A stretch of DNA of 6,037 bases from JAVMKJ01 sp031732855 (GTDB lineage Bacteria > Pseudomonadota > Gammaproteobacteria > Competibacterales > Competibacteraceae), in NCBI GenBank assembly GCA_031732855.1, contig JAVMKJ010000040.1, positions 1 to 6,037 on the forward strand, read 5' to 3'. Positions 1 through 5,958 of the stretch are shown piece after piece. Made by a program: the position numbers and the translations under genes. The stretch's first letter is position 1, and each line of letters begins with the position of its first letter. The notes beneath the pieces are model-generated. The model did not search any database, was not told the origin of the DNA, and saw nothing but the letters and a program-made list of their open reading frames with translations.

Positions 1-1713
1 AACATTAAACTTGCCGGTCGGGGTGATCAGCTTCGGATCCTTGATGACCGTCTTCAGCTTCAGGGTTTTGTCGTCCACCACCACGATGGCCGATTCCTTG
101 TCCTTGGCGCTCCACACCGAGAACCAAACCTCGTCGCCGGCCTTGTTGAACTCCGGTTGCACCACCCGCTTGGCACCTTCGCCCAAGCCGGACCATTCGG
201 CAATCGGCAACACCTGATAGGGCTTGTCCAGATTCGCCAGATCGAAAACCGCCACCGACTGGCTGATCTTGGCATCCGGGTTCAGCGCGGTATCGACATA
301 CAGGTTCTTGGATTTGGGGTGGGTCTTGATGAACAGCGAACCGCCACCTTGGCCCTTGAGGGTGCGCACCACTTTCCAAGCCTGATCCTTGTGCTTCTCG
401 GGGTCGGTGCCGATCAGCGAGATGGATTCATCGCCCAAGTGACCGGTCGCCCATACGGGGCCAAACTTGGGATCGGCGAAGTTGGCGCCGCGACCTGGAT
501 GCGGAATCTTGCCGACATCCACCAGGGCCTCCAGCTTGCCGTCCTTGGTGTCCACCACCGCGACCTTGTTGGACTGGTTGGCGGCGACCAGGAAGTAACG
601 CTTGCTGGAATCCCAACCACCGTCGTGCAGGAAACGCGCGGCGGGGATTTCGGTGATCTTCAGGTTGTCGATATCGCCGTAGTCGACCAGCAAAATCTTG
701 CCGGTTTCCTTGACGTTGACCACGAACTCCGGCTTGTCGTGGGTGGCCACGATGGAGGCGACGCGCGGCTCGGGATGATAATCCTGGGTATCCACGGTCA
801 TGCCGCGAGTGGAAACGATCTTGCGCGGTTCCAGGGTATCGCCATCCATCAGCACAAACTGCGGCGGCCAGTAGGAACCGGCGATGGCGTACTTGTCCTC
901 GAAGCCCTTGGCCTTGGAGGTATCCACCGAGCGCGCTTCCAGACCGATCTTGATCTCGGCGACGTTGTCCGGTTTCTCCATCCACAGGTCGATCAGGTTG
1001 ATCTTGCCGTCGCGGCCGATCACGTACAGATAGCGTCCGGAAGCCGACAGCCGCGAGATGTGGACCGCGTAGCCGGTCTTGACGATGTTGATGATCTTCT
1101 TGGTATCGCCGTCGATGATCGCCACTTCACCACTGTCGCGCAAGGTGGTGGAGAAGATGTTGTCGATGTTGTAATTGTTCATCTTCTTGGTGGGACGTTT
1201 GTCCGGCGGCACCAATACCTTCCAGGTGGCCTTCATCTCCTTCATGCCGAACTCCGGCGGCGTGGGTGGTTCCTGCTGGACGTAGCGCGCCATCAGATCG
1301 ACCTGCTCGGGGGTCATCTCGCCCGAGGTCTGCCAGTTCGGCATGCCCGCCGGCGAACCGTAGGCGATGAACACCTTGAGGTATTCAGTACCCTTGCCGA
1401 GGGTGATGTCCGGGGTCAACGGCTTGCCGGTGGCGCCCTTGCGCAGCACGCCATGGCAGCCGGCGCAGCGCTCGAAGTAAATCTGGCGGGCCTTGACGAA
1501 TTCGGTCTCGGTCATCGGCGGCGCCTTGGGATCGACGTTCTGGTGCATCGGCTCGCCGGACAGGGGCGAACCGCCGGCCTGGTACTTGACTTCGGCCTCG
1601 GTGACACCCTTCTTGGCTTCCGGCTGGTCCGCGGCCAGCGCGATGCCGACGGCGAGCGGCAGCGCGGCCAGGGCGACGGTGACTTGTTTTAGTTTTGGGC
1701 GGATTTGTGGCAT
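1..1713 (-). CDS. nirS: Cytochrome cd1 nitrite reductase NirS, 3' end cut by window edge
   Basis: Periplasmic NO-forming nitrite reductase of denitrification: it reduces nitrite to nitric oxide at heme d1 using electrons received through heme c. The 571 visible codons run without a stop to the window edge. Residues 1-27 look like a Sec signal peptide (basic start, hydrophobic core, ALA-A cleavage region). Tyr44 aligns with the heme d1 distal tyrosine of the Pseudomonas enzyme. The heme c site is C83-A-G-C86-H87, and Met124 in GMPNW is the expected sixth ligand. The d1 propeller follows: His218 (YAVHISR) is the proximal d1 ligand, and His363 (FLHDGGWD) and His405 (PHPGRGANF) match the two catalytic histidines, with the same spacing of 42 as in P. 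aeruginosa. The visible end, TPTGKFNV, lies about eight residues before the family C-terminus. The ATG at 1713-1711 has an AGGGGA ribosome site at 1726-1721, seven bases upstream. No frameshift or missing key residue is seen. The family assignment is essentially certain. Confidence 0.98.
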   Translation of the reverse strand, partial: MPQIRPKLKQVTVALAALPLAVGIALAADQPEAKKGVTEAEVKYQAGGSPLSGEPMHQNVDPKAPPMTETEFVKARQIYFERCAGCHGVLRKGATGKPLTPDITLGKGTEYLKVFIAYGSPAGMPNWQTSGEMTPEQVDLMARYVQQEPPTPPEFGMKEMKATWKVLVPPDKRPTKKMNNYNIDNIFSTTLRDSGEVAIIDGDTKKIINIVKTGYAVHISRLSASGRYLYVIGRDGKINLIDLWMEKPDNVAEIKIGLEARSVDTSKAKGFEDKYAIAGSYWPPQFVLMDGDTLEPRKIVSTRGMTVDTQDYHPEPRVASIVATHDKPEFVVNVKETGKILLVDYGDIDNLKITEIPAARFLHDGGWDSSKRYFLVAANQSNKVAVVDTKDGKLEALVDVGKIPHPGRGANFADPKFGPVWATGHLGDESISLIGTDPEKHKDQAWKVVRTLKGQGGGSLFIKTHPKSKNLYVDTALNPDAKISQSVAVFDLANLDKPYQVLPIAEWSGLGEGAKRVVQPEFNKAGDEVWFSVWSAKDKESAIVVVDDKTLKLKTVIKDPKLITPTGKFNV

Positions 1714-1775
1714 GGTGCGTTCCCCTGTGAGGCATCGGTCGCGGCGCGGCCTCGGTTGTCGTTTAAACTGTTGTT

Positions 1776-1781
1776 GAAATA
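1776..1781 (-). promoter_or_regulatory. Tentative -10 element of the nirS promoter
   Basis: If nirS uses a class II Fnr-type promoter, with the activator box centred at -41.5, transcription would start near 1769 on the minus strand and the -10 would fall here. The minus strand reads TATTTC, a weak match to TATAAT. This would give a leader of roughly 56 bases. The position is inferred from the box; the motif alone would not be convincing. Confidence 0.35.
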
Positions 1782-1803
1782 CGGCATTCTTTGCCATCGC
1801 GCC

Positions 1804-1817
1804 TTGATTTACATCAA
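1804..1817. promoter_or_regulatory. Fnr/Anr/Dnr-type operator between nirS and the dnr-like gene
   Basis: The sequence TTGATTTACATCAA is a perfect match to the Fnr-family consensus TTGAT-N4-ATCAA. Its centre lies about 97 bases upstream of the nirS start codon and 82 bases upstream of the regulator's start codon, so it could serve either gene. The distance and a possible -10 fit nirS better, and Dnr control of nirS is well established in Pseudomonas. Autoregulation of the divergent gene is possible, but I see no good -10 for it at the matching distance. Confidence 0.9.
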
Positions 1818-1892
1818 ATTATCGAATACTTGCATCAATATGGGGCGCGGCGATGCCTGGTTGTTGACCGAAGGTGAGGAACAGCAAAACCG

Positions 1893-2600
1893 GTGGGCAA
1901 GCAAATCGATATCGGCAGGGTGCTCGCCAACCTGCCGCTGTTTCAGCAGTTGCGCGAGAGCGAAATTGTCAATCTGGCGGTGGGAACGCGCGATGTCTGG
2001 CTAACCAAGGGGCAGGTTCTGTTTCAGAAGGGCAGCCTGCTGGACGGCTTCTACGTCGTCGTGCACGGTCAGATCAAGCTGGCGTTTTCCTCGCCGCAGG
2101 GTCAGGAGAAGGTAGTGTCCATCGTCGGGCCGGGGCAAAGCTTCGGCGAGGCGGTGATGTTCATGGAAAGGCCCTGTCCGGTGTTGGCCCAGGCGCTGGA
2201 GGATACCCGCCTGCTGTACATCGCCAAACAGGGCATCTTCGCGGCCATCGACCACGACAGCGCCTTCGCCCGCCGCATGTTGGCGGGACTGAGCATGCGC
2301 CTGCACGGCCTGATTCAGGATGTGGAGGACTACTCCCTGCACTCCTCCACCCAGCGGGTCATCGGGTTCCTGCTGCAACTGGCGGGCACAGGTGGCTCGG
2401 TTGAATTCGAACTGCCGGCCAGCAAGCACGTCATCGCCTCGCGGCTCAATCTGACGCCGGAAACGCTGTCGCGAATCCTGCACAATTTAAGCGAATCCGG
2501 GCAGATCGCGGTAAAAGGCCGGCGCATTGCCGTGCTGGACATGGCACGGTTGCGCCAGTTCGACGATGCGCCGCGTCCTCCGTGCGCGAAGGACGGTTGA
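1893..2600 (+). CDS. dnr: Crp/Fnr-family regulator of the Dnr (nitric-oxide responsive) type
   Basis: Transcription factor of 235 residues, cytoplasmic, expected to act as a dimer. Residues about 15-125 form the cyclic-nucleotide-binding-like sensor domain; residues 86-94 (EAVMFMERP) closely resemble EAMMFMDTP in Pseudomonas Dnr. A long dimerisation helix (about 126-150) precedes the winged helix (about 150-220). The recognition helix TPETLSRILHNL carries E190, S193 and R194, the Fnr pattern (E-x-x-S-R) that reads TTGAT half-sites, which matches the box at 1804-1817. The N-terminal cysteine cluster that holds the iron-sulfur centre in Fnr/Anr is absent; the only cysteines are C95 and C231. 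That places it with Dnr/NnrR, thought to sense NO through heme. GTG at 1893 is chosen because an in-frame stop lies at 1875-1877 and no better codon follows closely; GAGGA at 1876-1880 is a somewhat distant ribosome site. It is divergent from nirS, its probable target. NnrR is the alternative name. Confidence 0.88.
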   Translation: MGKQIDIGRVLANLPLFQQLRESEIVNLAVGTRDVWLTKGQVLFQKGSLLDGFYVVVHGQIKLAFSSPQGQEKVVSIVGPGQSFGEAVMFMERPCPVLAQALEDTRLLYIAKQGIFAAIDHDSAFARRMLAGLSMRLHGLIQDVEDYSLHSSTQRVIGFLLQLAGTGGSVEFELPASKHVIASRLNLTPETLSRILHNLSESGQIAVKGRRIAVLDMARLRQFDDAPRPPCAKDG

Positions 2601-2621
2601 GCGATCATCCGGTCCTACCGC

Positions 2622-2633
2622 ATCCCATGGGAT
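2622..2633. repeat. 12-bp perfect palindrome
   Basis: ATCCCATGGGAT is its own reverse complement. It lies 22 bases after the regulator stop codon, in the gap that also holds the DedA-like relic. No T-run follows, so it is not a terminator. It could be an operator half-pair or chance; no role can be assigned. Confidence 0.4.
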
Positions 2634-2696
2634 ACCCGGGTCTGCTCCGGCGCGGTGGGCGCCTCGCGGCCGATGGCGCGGCAACGCCCCGGTTGC

Positions 2697-2822
2697 TGGC
2701 GCCGGGATGCCGAATCCTTCCACTCCCACCGCCGCGAACGCCGCGCCATAGCCGTAGCGATCCAGCCACGGTACCGCAGCGGCGATCTCATGCCGGACCT
2801 CCACAGCAGAAAACCCGCCCAT
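2697..2822 (-). pseudogene. N-terminal remnant resembling a DedA-family membrane protein
   Basis: This minus-strand stretch encodes 42 residues from an ATG at 2822-2820. Residues 19-42 read WLDRYGYGAAFAAVGVEGF and then GIPAP, which has the DedA N-terminal pattern: a short helix ending in a YGY motif, then a hydrophobic segment with an E-G/S-x-G-(I/L)-P-x-P loop. DedA proteins are inner-membrane undecaprenyl-phosphate or lipid flippase-like proteins of about 200 residues. After the PAP motif the expected GQTLL-type sequence is not found in any frame, and the open frame then runs antisense into the neighbouring regulator with no DedA-like character. Another ATG at 2842-2840, preceded by GGAGGA, is in a different frame, which suggests a lost original start plus a frameshift. 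No transmembrane core remains, so no function is expected. The assignment rests on a short motif and is tentative; a chance resemblance or a reassigned small ORF remains possible. Confidence 0.5.
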
Positions 2823-2898
2823 ACTTGCTTGAATTTCTGCATAATCCGGGTCCTCCAGGAACAACCCTTTCGATGTTTTCGAGCAGGATACCGCTTCG

Positions 2899-4341
2899 AT
2901 GTTGACACAAGATCTCTTGCTGCTGGTAACGGCTCTGGCAACACTGATTCACGCCTTGGGAGTATTGTCGGCGATTCATGCCGTGGCCGGTGTCAGAACT
3001 TCGCAAGGCGCTATCGCCTGGGCGATTTCGCTGGCGACGTTTCCCTACCTCGCGCTGCCGCTGTACTGGATTTTTGGCCGCAACCGCTTTCACGGCTACG
3101 TCGAAACCTTGCGGAGCGGCATGCTGGAGCAGCCCAATCGCGATCGCGTGGCCCTTTTTCTCGAACGACTGCGCGACTGTCAGGCCGACTTGCCGTCCGA
3201 ATGGGCCGGAGATTTGAAGGTTCTTGCCGACCTGAGCCGAACTCCCTTCACCCGCGGCAACGCGCTGGAATTGCTGGTGGATGGCGTGGCGACGTTCGGG
3301 GCGATTTTTACCGCGATAGAGGAAGCCCAGCGTTATATTTTGATCGAGTTCTTCATCTTCAAGGACGACGAACTGGGCCGCGACCTGCACGCCCGTCTGC
3401 TGCGCAAAGCGGCTTCCGGTGTGTCGATCCGATTGTTGTACGACGAAGTGGGCAGCCATGCCTTGCCGAAGTCCTACATGGCGACGTTGCGCGCGGCCGG
3501 GATCGCCGCATCGGCCTTCCACACCACGCGTGGCCGGCGCAACCGATTCCAACTCAATTTCCGCAACCACCGCAAGATCGTGGTGGTGGACGGCCGGGTC
3601 GGCTTCGTCGGCGGCCTGAACGTGGGGGACGAATATATGGGGCGCGGTCCGCTCGGCCACTGGCGCGACACCCATTTGCGGGTCGAGGGGCCGGCGGCGC
3701 AGGCGCTGCAATGGGTGTTCGTCGAGGACTGGTACTGGGCTACCCGGCAGGTGCCCGGAGTGGAATGGCGGCCGATAGCGGCCGCGGACGATGACCGAAC
3801 CGTGCTGATCTATCCCACCGGGCCCGCCGATGCGCTCGAAACCTGCTCGATGTTGTTCCATCAGGCCGTGGTCGGGGCTCGGCGGCGGCTGTGGATCGCC
3901 AGCCCCTATTTCGTGCCCGACTCGCCGGTGTTCGAGGCGCTGCAACTGGCCGCGCTGCGCGGGGTGGATGTCCGTATTCTGTTGCCGGCGAAGCCGGATC
4001 ACCTGCTGGTCTACCTGGCTTCGTTTTCATTTCTGGAGATGGCCGACCGGACCGGCATCCAGATTTACCGCTATCAGGACGGGTTCCTGCACCAGAAAGT
4101 GATGCTGGTCGACGACCGGATCGCTGCGGTCGGCACCGCCAATCTGGACAATCGATCGCTGCGACTCAACTTCGAGGTCGTGGCGGTGGTGGTGGACGGG
4201 GATTTCGCCGGTCGAGTGGCGGCGATGCTGGAACGCGATTTCCAGCGCAGTCGCCGGACCTCCGCCGCCGATTTGCGGAACCGGGGCCGGGCTTTTCAGT
4301 GGGCGGTCCGGGCGGCTCGATTGTTCGATCCGATTCTTTGA
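2899..4341 (+). CDS. cls: Cardiolipin synthase, ClsA-like, phospholipase D superfamily
   Basis: Inner-membrane enzyme that joins two phosphatidylglycerol molecules to give cardiolipin and glycerol. The 480-residue length is normal for ClsA. Two N-terminal transmembrane helices are visible (about residues 5-29 and 39-59), followed by two phospholipase D domains. The first HKD motif has H224, K226 and D231 (NHRKIVVVDGRVGFVGGLN); the second has H398, K400 and D405 (LHQKVMLVDD, then GTANLDNRS). Both catalytic sets are complete. The two membrane helices favour ClsA over ClsB, which lacks them. The ATG at 2899 follows CAGGA at 2884-2888; another ATG at 2873 is out of frame. The gene stands alone: the regulator ends about 300 bases upstream and the next start is 101 bases downstream. 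No convincing terminator follows it; the CCCCGGGG just after the stop has no T-run. Nothing links it functionally to nirS. Confidence 0.96.
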   Translation: MLTQDLLLLVTALATLIHALGVLSAIHAVAGVRTSQGAIAWAISLATFPYLALPLYWIFGRNRFHGYVETLRSGMLEQPNRDRVALFLERLRDCQADLPSEWAGDLKVLADLSRTPFTRGNALELLVDGVATFGAIFTAIEEAQRYILIEFFIFKDDELGRDLHARLLRKAASGVSIRLLYDEVGSHALPKSYMATLRAAGIAASAFHTTRGRRNRFQLNFRNHRKIVVVDGRVGFVGGLNVGDEYMGRGPLGHWRDTHLRVEGPAAQALQWVFVEDWYWATRQVPGVEWRPIAAADDDRTVLIYPTGPADALETCSMLFHQAVVGARRRLWIASPYFVPDSPVFEALQLAALRGVDVRILLPAKPDHLLVYLASFSFLEMADRTGIQIYRYQDGFLHQKVMLVDDRIAAVGTANLDNRSLRLNFEVVAVVVDGDFAGRVAAMLERDFQRSRRTSAADLRNRGRAFQWAVRAARLFDPIL

Positions 4342-4442
4342 ATCCCCGGGGAAGGTGGAAAAAACGAATCTTGCCCCTGTACCTTGGGCGCATCAGTGTC
4401 TTGATGCTTTTATCATGCTAATATTACAAGGAGATAAATTGG

Positions 4443-4757
4443 ATGGCGATGAGAGGAACGAGCTTCCGGTCGGCATGGATGCTGGCGCTGGCCCTGACGA
4501 GCGGAGCCTGTGCGGTGGGGTACGCGAGCGACCCGCAATTCCAGAGCTGGCTGTCCCAGGCGGAGGAACGTTGCGTGCCGCGTTACGGAGCGTTGCCTTT
4601 CGGCACGCCGGAACGCCGCGCGCAATTCGAGAAGCTAAGCTATCAGACGTACTACAAGGATTTACCCAAGGAGGTCTACGCGGACCGGCTAAGAATTCTC
4701 TATCCTGATAATGGTCTGACCGTCGATTGCCTGGCTACCACCTTCCCGAGGTGGTAA
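4443..4757 (+). CDS. Small predicted exported protein of unknown function
   Basis: I do not recognise this 104-residue protein. The coding call is supported by a strong AAGGAG ribosome site at 4428-4433, nine bases before the ATG, and by a coherent secretory start: basic residues R4 and R9, a hydrophobic core at about 11-19, and a plausible signal peptidase I site after GYA (A28). C23 follows SGA, which lacks the leucine expected at -3 of a lipobox, so a lipoprotein is less likely. The mature part would be about 76 residues, rich in charged and aromatic residues, with two cysteines, C44 and C96, that could form a periplasmic disulfide. A second ATG at 4449 is in frame but too far from the ribosome site to be preferred. 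The 101 bases upstream are AT-rich near 4401-4430, as in a promoter, but I cannot fix a -35/-10 pair. The gene ends inside a hairpin. Confidence 0.8.
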   Translation: MAMRGTSFRSAWMLALALTSGACAVGYASDPQFQSWLSQAEERCVPRYGALPFGTPERRAQFEKLSYQTYYKDLPKEVYADRLRILYPDNGLTVDCLATTFPRW

Positions 4758-4765
4758 GAATTTTT
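4736..4765 (+). terminator. Possible intrinsic terminator overlapping the end of the small exported-protein gene
   Basis: TACCACCT (4736-4743) and AGGTGGTA (4749-4756) form a perfect 8-bp stem with a five-base loop, followed after four bases by TTTTT (4761-4765). The right arm contains the first two bases of the TAA stop, so the hairpin lies almost wholly within the last codons. The gap before the T-run makes it weaker than a textbook terminator. It would separate this gene from the DUF1269 gene. Confidence 0.6.
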
Positions 4766-4845
4766 GCCAAACCAATCGGATCAACCGCGTGGCCAAACGC
4801 CCCGCATCGAGCAACACCCTTAGATTGGCAGTGGAGAACTTGACG

Positions 4846-5376
4846 ATGAGTAGTACGTTTGTCGCGGTCGCCTACGACGACATTTACACGGCTCAGGAGG
4901 TGCGGCTGCGGCTCCTGCGAATGCAGAAGGAATACCTGATCGACCTGGAGGATGCGGTCGTCGCCGTCCGCGACGAGAAAGGCAAGGTCAAATTGCATCA
5001 GATCCACAACATGACCGCCGCCGGAGCGGTCTCGGGCAGTTTCTGGGGTCTCCTGATCGGTCTGATCTTCATGAATCCGCTGCTCGGTCTGGCGGCCGGC
5101 GCGGCCGGCGGCGCCATCAGCGGGGCGCTGACCGACATCGGTATCGACGACAATTTCATGAAGAACTTGGCCACCGAGTTGAAACCGGGCAGTTCGGTGC
5201 TGTTCGTGCTGGTCAAGCACTTCACGCCGGACAAGGTTCTGGTCGAACTGGAAGGAACCGGTGGCCGTCTCCTGAAGACCTCGCTGTCGCATGAAGACGA
5301 GGTCAAGCTACAGGAGGTGTTGGGCGCGTCCAAGCCCCAGTCCGAGGCCGCCCCCAGTCTGGATAAGCCTGCCTGA
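4846..5376 (+). CDS. DUF1269-family membrane protein
   Basis: Protein of 176 residues resembling the DUF1269 (COG4803) predicted membrane proteins, whose biochemical role is not established. Residues 1-50 form a soluble N-terminal part beginning FVAVAYDDIYTAQEV, with a DLEDAVVAVRDEKGKVKLHQ segment typical of the family. Residues about 58-95 are a glycine- and alanine-rich hydrophobic hairpin (SGSFWGLLIGLIF, NPLLGLAAGAAGGAISGAL), consistent with a glycine-zipper-like membrane segment. Residues 100-160 form a second soluble part (DDNFMKNLATELKPGSSVLFVLV), and the tail is proline- and alanine-rich. ATG at 4846 is chosen over an in-frame GTG at 4789 because GGAG at 4833-4836 sits nine bases before it, family members start near this point, and the upstream residues look non-coding. 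Relatives are often found near stress genes; here the neighbours are the small exported protein and the RRM gene. The family call is from recall of the pattern. Confidence 0.85.
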   Translation: MSSTFVAVAYDDIYTAQEVRLRLLRMQKEYLIDLEDAVVAVRDEKGKVKLHQIHNMTAAGAVSGSFWGLLIGLIFMNPLLGLAAGAAGGAISGALTDIGIDDNFMKNLATELKPGSSVLFVLVKHFTPDKVLVELEGTGGRLLKTSLSHEDEVKLQEVLGASKPQSEAAPSLDKPA

Positions 5377-5383
5377 ACAGGCT
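5366..5383 (+). other. Hairpin overlapping the DUF1269 stop codon
   Basis: AGCCTG (5366-5371) and CAGGCT (5378-5383) can pair over a six-base loop that contains the TGA stop at 5374-5376. No T-run follows (the sequence goes on as GTTCCGGTTTCCC), so it is at most a weak pause or an mRNA-end structure. The 166 bases between this gene and the RRM gene hold no other feature I can support. Confidence 0.3.
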
Positions 5384-5542
5384 GTTCCGGTTTCCCAATC
5401 GTGCCGGGGCGCGTTATCCTGCACGCCCTGGACCGTTGGGGTTTTACGACCTTGATATCGAATCTTGATTTCCGTGCCATAGATTGAGATTTCGGTTTTA
5501 TCGCTTATGGCGCACGATTTTTTCGAGTGGAATAACGAGTTC

Positions 5543-5830
5543 ATGAATATCTATGTTGGCAATCTGTCGTATCAGATCAAGGACGAAGACTTGAGAGCGG
5601 CTTTCGAGCCCTACGGAGAGGTCGCTTCCGCGGCGGTCATCAAGGACCGGTTCAGCGGTGAGGCGAAGGGATTTGGTTTCGTCGAGATGCCCCGACAGGC
5701 GGAGGCCGAAGCCGCGATCAAGGCACTTAATGGTAGCCAGTTGAAAGGGCGGCCCCTGACCGTCAACATGGCACGGCCGAAAAAGGAGGGGGAGCGCGGC
5801 GGCGGCGGCGGTGGCCGTCGGCGCTTCTAA
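5543..5830 (+). CDS. Single-RRM RNA-binding protein with glycine/arginine tail
   Basis: Small cytoplasmic RNA-binding protein of 95 residues, of the bacterial RRM type common in cyanobacteria and proteobacteria. Residues 1-78 form one RNA-recognition motif: RNP2 is IYVGNL at 3-8 and RNP1 is KGFGFVEM at 42-49, where the aromatic residues Y4, F44 and F46 would stack on RNA bases. The tail is basic and glycine-rich (KKEGERGGGGGGRRRF), as in relatives. ATG at 5543 is chosen because the family starts MNIYVGNL. An in-frame ATG at 5507 would add twelve residues unlike the family; neither start has a strong ribosome site. In other bacteria such proteins are often cold- or stress-induced and are thought to aid mRNA stability or folding; that is family knowledge and nothing here shows it. 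Two hairpins after the stop mark the end of the transcript. Confidence 0.95.
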   Translation: MNIYVGNLSYQIKDEDLRAAFEPYGEVASAAVIKDRFSGEAKGFGFVEMPRQAEAEAAIKALNGSQLKGRPLTVNMARPKKEGERGGGGGGRRRF

Positions 5831-5832
5831 CG

Positions 5833-5860
5833 ACTCGCAACCCGGTCGGGCGCGAGTTTT
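5833..5860 (+). terminator. First hairpin terminator after the RRM gene
   Basis: Two bases after the stop codon, ACTCGC (5833-5838) pairs with GCGAGT (5852-5857), and inside it CCC (5841-5843) pairs with GGG (5848-5850). The stem runs directly into TTTT (5857-5860). The T-run is short and the stem has internal bulges, so it is a moderate candidate, probably backed up by the stronger hairpin downstream. Confidence 0.55.
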
Positions 5861-5896
5861 CGAATCGGTACCCAATTTTCCATTCATTTAAGATGC

Positions 5897-5923
5897 GCGC
5901 GCCGTTAGCGGCGCGCCTTTTTT
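5897..5923 (+). terminator. Strong intrinsic terminator after the RRM gene
   Basis: GCGCGCCG (5897-5904) and CGGCGCGC (5909-5916) form a perfect 8-bp all-GC stem with a TTAG loop, followed by one C and six Ts (5918-5923). This is a textbook Rho-independent terminator for plus-strand transcription. The minus-strand side has no T-run, so it works in one direction. Confidence 0.92.
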
Positions 5924-5944
5924 GCTTCGATTTACCGTTCTGTT

Positions 5945-5958
5945 CCGGACATGTCCGG
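5945..5958. repeat. 14-bp perfect palindrome near the right edge
   Basis: CCGGACATGTCCGG is its own reverse complement. It lies 21 bases beyond the terminator T-run, in a stretch (5924-6037) with no gene that I can see. With no T-run after it, an operator in the promoter region of a gene beyond the right edge is more plausible than a terminator. The regulator is unknown and chance cannot be excluded. Confidence 0.4.

Noticed and set aside
157..1692. Long plus-strand open frame of 511 codons opposite nirS
   Set aside because: It lies antisense to nirS, whose frame encodes all heme-ligand and catalytic residues. The plus-strand translation has no recognisable domain and reflects the high-GC codon pattern of nirS.
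2655..3794. Plus-strand open frame of 379 codons overlapping the cardiolipin synthase gene
   Set aside because: It overlaps the cls frame, is very rich in arginine, glycine and proline, and has no domain, while cls shows both complete HKD motifs.
2788..4002. Minus-strand open frame of 404 codons opposite cls
   Set aside because: Antisense shadow of cls with no recognisable motif and no ribosome site supporting it.
4342..4360. CCCCGGGG just after the cls stop codon as a terminator
   Set aside because: The palindrome leaves no room for a loop and is not followed by a T-run.
4402..4416. TGAT/ATCA inverted repeat upstream of the small exported-protein gene, resembling an Fnr box
   Set aside because: The spacer between the half-sites is six bases, not the four needed by Fnr-family dimers, and the outer bases do not match, so it is probably chance in AT-rich sequence.
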